A stretch of DNA of 10,171 nt from an uncultured Clostridia bacterium. GTDB taxonomy: Bacteria > Bacillota > Clostridia > Oscillospirales > Acutalibacteraceae. A program made the position numbers and the translations under genes. The stretch lies in contig CANRAN010000035.1 of assembly GCA_947628595.1 (NCBI GenBank), positions 1-10,171 on the forward strand, read 5' to 3'. Below the pieces are notes generated by a model that worked only from the letters and a program-made list of their open reading frames with translations, did not search any database and was not told the DNA's origin. Within the stretch, counting starts at the first letter, position 1, and every line of letters starts with the position of its first letter. Positions 6,260 to 10,171 of the stretch are shown piece by piece.

Positions 6260-6922
6260 CTATACTATTCTTACTATATCCGTAAAAAGACAATGAGCAT
6301 TTTTGCTGAGCTTTTTGTTTATGTGAAGGCTTCCGAAATACCACTTTTTATAGCTTATATTATGCTCCAGCTCATCGAAAAAGGTTGAAAGGGGATTTAC
6401 ACGGCAGGTGCGGTTGACATGAGCCATATCTGTCAGTGACGGCTCGTGTGTTATAATATAGTCAACCTTTCTGTCTGCTTTATCAAGATTCTGAACGGCA
6501 TACTGCATTTCTATCATAGACGGGAGCTCCTCTTTCCACCATGTTCCGTTTTCACGTCTAAGTTCCTTGTCTGTACTGTCGCCTCCGCCAAATGCAAAAA
6601 AGCTTTTCTCGTCTATGGTATATATTTCCCCGCGGAGAAGCTGATATAGATTTCCTCCTATTTTCCTTGCACGTCCTCCGAATATATCAACAACAGGGTA
6701 GGTTGAAAGAAGGGAATAATTTTCATGTGTACCTTCAACAAAGAGGATTTTATATTTTTTCTCACATATTTTTCTGAGTTTATCCTTTTCGCTTTTTGAA
6801 TTATTCCATATAAAGCCGAAATCTCCGCAGATTATAAGGCAATCATTTTGGGTAAGCTTTTTAAGCTTTTTATTTTCAAACCGTTCATATTCCCCATGAG
6901 TATCCCCTGTAACAAATACCAT
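6260..6922 (-). CDS. Calcineurin-like metallophosphoesterase family protein with altered metal-site motifs
   Basis: A 220-residue cytoplasmic protein of the two-metal phosphoesterase fold. Visible motifs in order: GDTHG (6-10, ligands D7 and H9), GDFGFIW (33-39, bridging D34), GTHEN (64-68) where most families have GNHD/E, THEP (158-161, H159) and GSLH (197-200) where most have GHxH. The catalytic Asn is thus Thr65 and the first His of the last motif is Ser198. From memory, a clostridial subgroup carries the same GTH[DE] variant and a changed last motif, so this may be a family trait rather than decay. The gene is intact, with AAGGGG 10 bases before the ATG. It precedes ychF on the same strand. 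Substrate unknown; phosphatase activity cannot be assumed. Confidence 0.85.
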   Translation of the reverse strand: MVFVTGDTHGEYERFENKKLKKLTQNDCLIICGDFGFIWNNSKSEKDKLRKICEKKYKILFVEGTHENYSLLSTYPVVDIFGGRARKIGGNLYQLLRGEIYTIDEKSFFAFGGGDSTDKELRRENGTWWKEELPSMIEMQYAVQNLDKADRKVDYIITHEPSLTDMAHVNRTCRVNPLSTFFDELEHNISYKKWYFGSLHINKKLSKNAHCLFTDIVRIV

Positions 6923-7093
6923 AAACTCTGTCCCCTTAGCAAATTAATATAAATCCAAGAATATGAAAAAATCATACACGTACCTATCGGTTATTATTTT
7001 TCTATATAGCGGTTAAGCGTTATTATATATAGCTTGCAGTTGTTATTACTATATTTATTTTAATATTCAATCCAAATTTTAGCAGAATTGTAT

Positions 7094-7122
7094 TTGTGTT
7101 TTATCCTAAAATAATGTAAAAT
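7094..7122 (+). promoter_or_regulatory. Candidate sigma-A promoter for the carboxypeptidase gene
   Basis: TTGTGT (7094-7099), a 17-base spacer, TAAAAT (7117-7122). The predicted start near 7129 gives a leader of about 90 bases before the ATG at 7222. Neither box is perfect. Confidence 0.45.
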
Positions 7123-7151
7123 ATATATGGTTGTTTTTCAGACTGAGGTCA

Positions 7152-7183
7152 TTCCGCCTACGGCTGGAAAATATAATTTTTCC
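7152..7183 (+). other. Two mutually exclusive hairpins in the carboxypeptidase leader
   Basis: TTCCGCC (7152-7158) pairs with GGC.GGAA (7162-7169, one bulged T). The same GGAA, as GGAAAA (7166-7171), can pair instead with TTTTCC (7178-7183). The shared strand means only one hairpin can form at a time. Both lie upstream of the AGGAG at 7204-7208 and do not cover it. Whether this has a regulatory effect is unknown. Confidence 0.35.
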
Positions 7184-7221
7184 ACCAATATTAATTATAT
7201 CACAGGAGTTGACATTTTTCT

Positions 7222-8559
7222 ATGAAAAAAGCTATGACATTTTTAATTGCTGTCGTTGTTTTTTTGTCATCATTGATAATCATACCTCCGCAAAGTATAG
7301 ATGCTGCCGAATTTAATCCGGATATAACGCTTCACTCAAAATCGGTTTATCTTGAAAATCTTGACACAGGGAATATTGTTTTCTCCAAGGAAGCCGATGC
7401 AAGAAGATTTCCGGCATCAACAACAAAAATCATGACATATATAATAACTGCGGAAAATATCAGTGATTTTGACAAAACCTATGTTACCGTGAAAGGTGAG
7501 ATATTACATCTTCTTGACGGAACAGGAAGCTCGGTTGCAGGTCTTAGGGAAAATGAGAAGCTTAGTATATTTCAGCTTCTTAATTGTCTTATGATACCGT
7601 CGGGAAATGATGCGGCACTTATACTTGCTGATTATGTCGGCGGAGGGAATATATCAAAATTTGTAGATATGATGAATGCAAAGGCAAAGGAACTTGGCTG
7701 TACGGGAACGCATTTTGAAAATCCCCACGGTCTTAATGATCCAAATCATTATACTACTGTTGCGGATATGGCGAAGATAACTAAGTATGCTTTGACTCTC
7801 CCGAGGTTTGCGGAAATATCAAATACTGTAACGTCCGATTGTCTTGGTGATGACAGATATCTTGTTACCACCAATTATATGATAGACGAATACAGAGGCG
7901 GTGATTATTATTATCCATATGCTTCAGGAATAAAGACAGGCTCCACAGGAAACGATTCCGGATATTGTCTTGTTTCGACAGCATCCAAGAACGGATATAC
8001 ATACCTTTGTATTGCATACGGTGCACCATATGAGGATGAAAATGGAGAATATTATGATAACGGGGCAATGATTGATTCAGCAAATCTTTACGATTGGGCG
8101 TTTGACAATCTTTCGATCAAGACGATACTTGACAAGAACGAGCTTGTCAAGGAGATAAATATAAGTTATGCTTGGAATAAGGATAAAATTAGACTCACTC
8201 CTGCAAAGGGATATTCAACTATAATGCCTGACGATGTTTCCACTGAAAGTATTGACAGAATATTTGATATTCCGGATCACATAGACGCTCCTGTCAAGGA
8301 GGGAGATAAAATTGGCACGGTGACATTAAGCTATGCAAACCAAAAGCTCGCCACCATAGATCTTCTTGCAGGAGAATCTGTCGACCGCAGCGAGCTTCTC
8401 ACAGCCGTTGACGGGATGAAAAGGATTGTAACCTCACAATGGTTTATTATTGTTGTCATTATTATTGCCATTTTAGTTTTGATATATTTCATAATCATAG
8501 CAATTTACAAACGAAACAAAAAGAATCAAAGACCGGTCAAAAAATACCGCAAGTTCTGA
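7222..8559 (+). CDS. D-alanyl-D-alanine carboxypeptidase (low-molecular-weight penicillin-binding protein)
   Basis: A 445-residue serine carboxypeptidase of the S11/PBP5 type that trims the terminal D-Ala from peptidoglycan stem peptides outside the membrane. Residues 1-29 are a signal peptide (KKAM, hydrophobic core, IDAAEF). The three active-site motifs are intact: STTK at 66-69 (nucleophile S66, K69), SGN at 127-129 and KTG at 238-240. ENPHGLNDPNHYTT (166-179) is the usual family stretch. Residues ~305-395 form the C-terminal beta domain. Instead of the usual amphipathic anchor, 407-428 is a full transmembrane helix followed by a strongly basic tail. The ribosome binding site AGGAG (7204-7208) is 13 bases from the ATG, which is long; no better in-frame start was found. 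Close relatives are named DacF or DacA; I cannot choose between them. Confidence 0.93.
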   Translation: MKKAMTFLIAVVVFLSSLIIIPPQSIDAAEFNPDITLHSKSVYLENLDTGNIVFSKEADARRFPASTTKIMTYIITAENISDFDKTYVTVKGEILHLLDGTGSSVAGLRENEKLSIFQLLNCLMIPSGNDAALILADYVGGGNISKFVDMMNAKAKELGCTGTHFENPHGLNDPNHYTTVADMAKITKYALTLPRFAEISNTVTSDCLGDDRYLVTTNYMIDEYRGGDYYYPYASGIKTGSTGNDSGYCLVSTASKNGYTYLCIAYGAPYEDENGEYYDNGAMIDSANLYDWAFDNLSIKTILDKNELVKEINISYAWNKDKIRLTPAKGYSTIMPDDVSTESIDRIFDIPDHIDAPVKEGDKIGTVTLSYANQKLATIDLLAGESVDRSELLTAVDGMKRIVTSQWFIIVVIIIAILVLIYFIIIAIYKRNKKNQRPVKKYRKF

Positions 8560-8562
8560 TAT

Positions 8563-8581
8563 CGGCGGCACCGTGCCGCCG
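8563..8581 (+). terminator. GC-rich hairpin after the carboxypeptidase gene, probable weak terminator
   Basis: CGGCGGCA (8563-8570) pairs with TGCCGCCG (8574-8581), a perfect 8-bp GC-rich stem with a CCG loop, 4 bases past the stop codon. The T-rich run (GTTTGTTTAT) starts only about 7 bases later, so it is not a textbook intrinsic terminator. It may stabilise the mRNA 3' end or terminate inefficiently. Confidence 0.5.
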
Positions 8582-8710
8582 CTGTCCGTTTGTTTATAGT
8601 GGCAGGGGTTTCGTTTTTGCAATTTGAAATGACATAACTATTATTTCTGTTTTAATAAATTTACAGTCGAACCATAATGCTAATGCTTTAAGTAAAAATT
8701 TATTTTTTTA

Positions 8711-8749
8711 TAAAAACCTATTGACATATAGGTTTTTAGATGTTATAAT
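8711..8749 (+). promoter_or_regulatory. Consensus promoter with -35 box embedded in an 11-bp inverted repeat (putative operator) for the metY transcript
   Basis: TTGACA (8721-8726), exactly 17 bases, TATAAT (8744-8749): a perfect sigma-A consensus. TAAAAACCTAT (8711-8721) and ATAGGTTTTTA (8728-8738) form a perfect inverted repeat with a 6-base centre, so the -35 box sits in its middle. A repressor bound here would block polymerase, and a perfect promoter normally needs such control. Rrf2-family regulators of sulfur genes (CymR, IscR types) use CC/GG-containing symmetric AT-rich sites, so one of these is a reasonable guess; no regulator gene is in the window. A further short repeat, ATACC (8756-8760) and GGTAT (8770-8774), lies at the transcription start. 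Confidence 0.8.
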
Positions 8750-8798
8750 CAATACATACCAAACAAATAGGTATTATATGGTTTAAGGAGATTGGTTT

Positions 8799-8864
8799 AT
8801 GAAAATTCTGTTGAGAGAAATAAGACATAATTTTAGGAATGGACGAATGTGCTGTTGCAGCTGA
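8799..8864 (+). CDS. Cysteine-rich leader peptide (21 aa), putative cysteine-sensing uORF
   Basis: A 21-codon ORF starting ATG (8799) behind an AAGGAG (8785-8790) spaced 8 bases away. The peptide begins MKILLREIRHNFRNGR, is strongly basic, and ends Met-Cys-Cys-Cys-Ser-stop. The three cysteine codons TGC TGT TGC are at 8850-8858 and the stop TGA at 8862-8864. It is preceded by a consensus promoter and followed after 54 bases by metY, a sulfur-assimilation gene. Runs of the regulated amino acid just before the stop are the mark of attenuator leader peptides (his, trp, leu), and polycysteine uORFs controlling sulfur genes are described in mycobacteria. A cis-acting sensor of cysteinyl-tRNA charging is therefore the likely role; a stable function for the peptide itself is not excluded. 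Expression is unproven. Confidence 0.75.
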   Translation: MKILLREIRHNFRNGRMCCCS

Positions 8865-8866
8865 TG

Positions 8867-8921
8867 TATGATATATGTTTATTTTTAATTAATTGATTTA
8901 AAGGAGAGATCATTTATCATG
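8867..8921 (+). promoter_or_regulatory. Hairpin sequestering the metY start codon, putative translational attenuator
   Basis: ATGATATATG (8868-8877) can pair with CATTTATCAT (8911-8920), with one T-T mismatch, extendable by a T-G pair (8867/8921). The right arm includes the metY initiation codon (8919-8921) and the 33-base loop carries its AAGGAG (8901-8906). The left arm starts 3 bases after the leader-peptide stop. A ribosome held at the third cysteine codon or just past it would reach about the base of this arm and could open the hairpin. There is no GC-rich stem plus T-run here, so control would be on translation rather than termination. The stem is A/T-rich and of modest strength. Confidence 0.5.
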
Positions 8922-10171
8922 AGTAACAAGAATTATAGATTTGAAACACTTCAGCTTCATGTAGGACAAGAACAGCCCGATCCGGCTACTGATTCAAGAG
9001 CAGTTCCGATTTATGCCACGACATCATACGTATTTCATAATTCCCAGCACGCTGCTGACCGCTTCGGTCTTAAGGATTCGGGAAATATATACGGCAGACT
9101 GACAAATTCTACGCAGGATGTATTTGAAAAGAGGATTGCCGCACTTGAGGGTGGTGTTGCCGGTCTTGCGGTTGCATCAGGTGCTGCCGCTATCACCTAC
9201 ACTATACAAGCACTTGCACAGGCAGGAGATCACATTGTTGCACAAAAAACAATATATGGAGGAAGCTATAATCTTCTTGCACATACGCTTCCGCAGTTTG
9301 GTATAAAAACTACCTTTGTTGACGCACATAATCTTGAGGAGCTTGAGGGTGCAATTAGGGATAATACAAAGGCTGTATATATAGAAACGCTTGGAAATCC
9401 TAACAGCGATATTCCCGATATTGATGCAATCTCGGAAATAGCACACAAACACGGACTCCCCGTTGTTGTTGATAATACCTTTGGAACACCGTACCTTATC
9501 CGTCCCATTGAGCACGGTGCGGACATTGTGGTACACTCGGCTACAAAGTTTATTGGCGGTCACGGTACGACCCTCGGCGGCATTATTGTTGACAGCGGCA
9601 AATTTGACTGGAAAGCAAGCGGAAAATATGCTCCTATTGCCGAGCCTAATCCGAGCTATCACGGAATTTCCTTTGCCGATGCTGTCGGTCCGGCTGCTTT
9701 TGTAACATATATCCGTGCAATACTTCTCAGAGATGAGGGTGCGACAATTTCTCCGTTTGCCGCTTTCCTGCTTCTTCAGGGAACGGAAACACTTTCTCTC
9801 AGATTGGAACGCCATGCTGAAAATACAAAAAGGGTTGTTGAGTATCTTTCCAAAAGTCCATATGTTGAAAAGGTTAATCACCCGTCTTTGCCCGATCACC
9901 CTGACCATGCACTTTATGAGAGATATTTCCCGAACGGCGGAGCAAGTATATTTACATTTGAAATTAAGGGCGGACAGTCTGAAGCACATAAATTTATCGA
10001 CAGTCTTGAAATATTCTCGCTTCTTGCAAATGTAGCCGATGTTAAATCACTTGTTATACATCCGGCGACAACTACACACTCTCAACTTACCGATGAGGAA
10101 CTTGAGGATCAGGGCATAAAGCAGAATACGATACGTCTTTCAATAGGTACGGAGCATATTGACGATATTAT
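8919..10171 (+). CDS. metY: O-acetyl-L-homoserine sulfhydrylase (3' end outside window)
   Basis: PLP enzyme of the Cys/Met metabolism family that makes homocysteine from O-acetylhomoserine and sulfide (the direct sulfhydrylation route to methionine). The visible part has 417 residues and lacks about the last ten. Family features: N-terminal FETLQLHVGQEQPDPATDSR (8-27); VPIYATTSYVF; YGRLTNST (59-65), the PLP phosphate and substrate region; ASGAAAI; DNTFGTPYLIRP (185-196); and HSATKFIGGHG (206-216) with the PLP-binding Lys210. The long substrate-loop insertion with NPSYHG (244-249) and the FVTYIRAILLRDEGATISPF stretch point to the sulfhydrylase rather than cystathionine gamma-synthase or beta-lyase. 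AAGGAG at 8901-8906 is 12 bases from the ATG. GC content is a little higher and the codons more regular than in the LuxR-type gene, which suggests high expression. Confidence 0.95.
   Translation, partial: MSNKNYRFETLQLHVGQEQPDPATDSRAVPIYATTSYVFHNSQHAADRFGLKDSGNIYGRLTNSTQDVFEKRIAALEGGVAGLAVASGAAAITYTIQALAQAGDHIVAQKTIYGGSYNLLAHTLPQFGIKTTFVDAHNLEELEGAIRDNTKAVYIETLGNPNSDIPDIDAISEIAHKHGLPVVVDNTFGTPYLIRPIEHGADIVVHSATKFIGGHGTTLGGIIVDSGKFDWKASGKYAPIAEPNPSYHGISFADAVGPAAFVTYIRAILLRDEGATISPFAAFLLLQGTETLSLRLERHAENTKRVVEYLSKSPYVEKVNHPSLPDHPDHALYERYFPNGGASIFTFEIKGGQSEAHKFIDSLEIFSLLANVADVKSLVIHPATTTHSQLTDEELEDQGIKQNTIRLSIGTEHIDDI

Larger units (their letters stand above)
6923..7221. other. Divergent intergenic region (299 bases)
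   Basis: Lies between the minus-strand metallophosphoesterase and the plus-strand carboxypeptidase, and is strongly AT-rich. It holds the ribosome binding site of the phosphoesterase (minus strand), a promoter (7094-7122) and leader hairpins (7152-7183) for the carboxypeptidase. An imperfect direct repeat is also present: GGTTATTAT with TATATAGC (6989-7010), recurring in shortened form as GCGTTATTATATATAGC (7017-7033). I found no convincing promoter for the phosphoesterase and no coding signal. Confidence 0.6.

Noticed and set aside
8440..8627. A 62-codon frame running over the end of the carboxypeptidase and the GC-rich hairpin
   Set aside because: It begins inside the transmembrane coding region, lacks a ribosome binding site and ends in the terminator region.
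9177..9989. A 270-codon open frame on the minus strand inside metY
   Set aside because: It is the antisense shadow of a clearly conserved PLP enzyme; the translated product is low-complexity, has no recognisable motif and no ribosome binding site.

Overview
The window reads as chromosomal DNA of a low-GC Firmicute, most likely a gut or rumen clostridium (Oscillospirales/Lachnospirales-like). The basis is the AT-rich sequence with A/T-leaning codon choice, strong GGAGG-type ribosome binding sites, a queuosine-precursor salvage cassette of the kind known from gut clostridia, a DUF6514-like small protein and a clostridial-type metallophosphoesterase. The assignment is inference. No mobile element, CRISPR array, tRNA or rRNA was seen.

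Layout. Positions 1-1650 hold the C-terminal two thirds of DNA gyrase subunit A, cut by the window edge. A 230-base gap follows that is not empty. It can fold into a pseudoknot, a long two-part hairpin and then an intrinsic terminator, which is the architecture of a terminator-controlled riboswitch. Downstream, two genes overlap by ATGA: a small radical SAM protein with a non-canonical CX4CX2C motif, and a YhhQ/VUT-family transporter for queuosine precursors. Together they look like a queuine or preQ1 salvage operon. Next come a LuxR-HTH regulator with an unrecognised sensor region (3435-4676), preceded by an 11-bp-period direct repeat, and a 90-residue DUF6514-like protein with its own promoter (4765-5037). 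A shared bidirectional terminator separates these from the minus-strand genes ychF (5088-6185) and a metallophosphoesterase (6260-6922). A 299-base divergent intergenic region leads to a secreted, membrane-anchored D-alanyl-D-alanine carboxypeptidase (7222-8559). The window ends in an O-acetylhomoserine sulfhydrylase gene, metY, truncated at the right edge.

The most interesting stretch is 8711-8921, upstream of metY. It contains a consensus sigma-A promoter whose -35 box lies inside a perfect 11-bp inverted repeat (a probable operator). A 21-codon leader ORF with a good ribosome binding site follows, ending Met-Cys-Cys-Cys-Ser-stop. Three bases after its stop codon begins one arm of a hairpin whose other arm covers the metY start codon. 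This looks like a cysteine-sensing translational attenuator stacked on a repressor site: slow decoding of the cysteine codons could open the metY start. I know of no description of this exact arrangement, but I cannot search.

The second point of interest is the structured RNA at 1671-1807 in front of the queuosine salvage pair.
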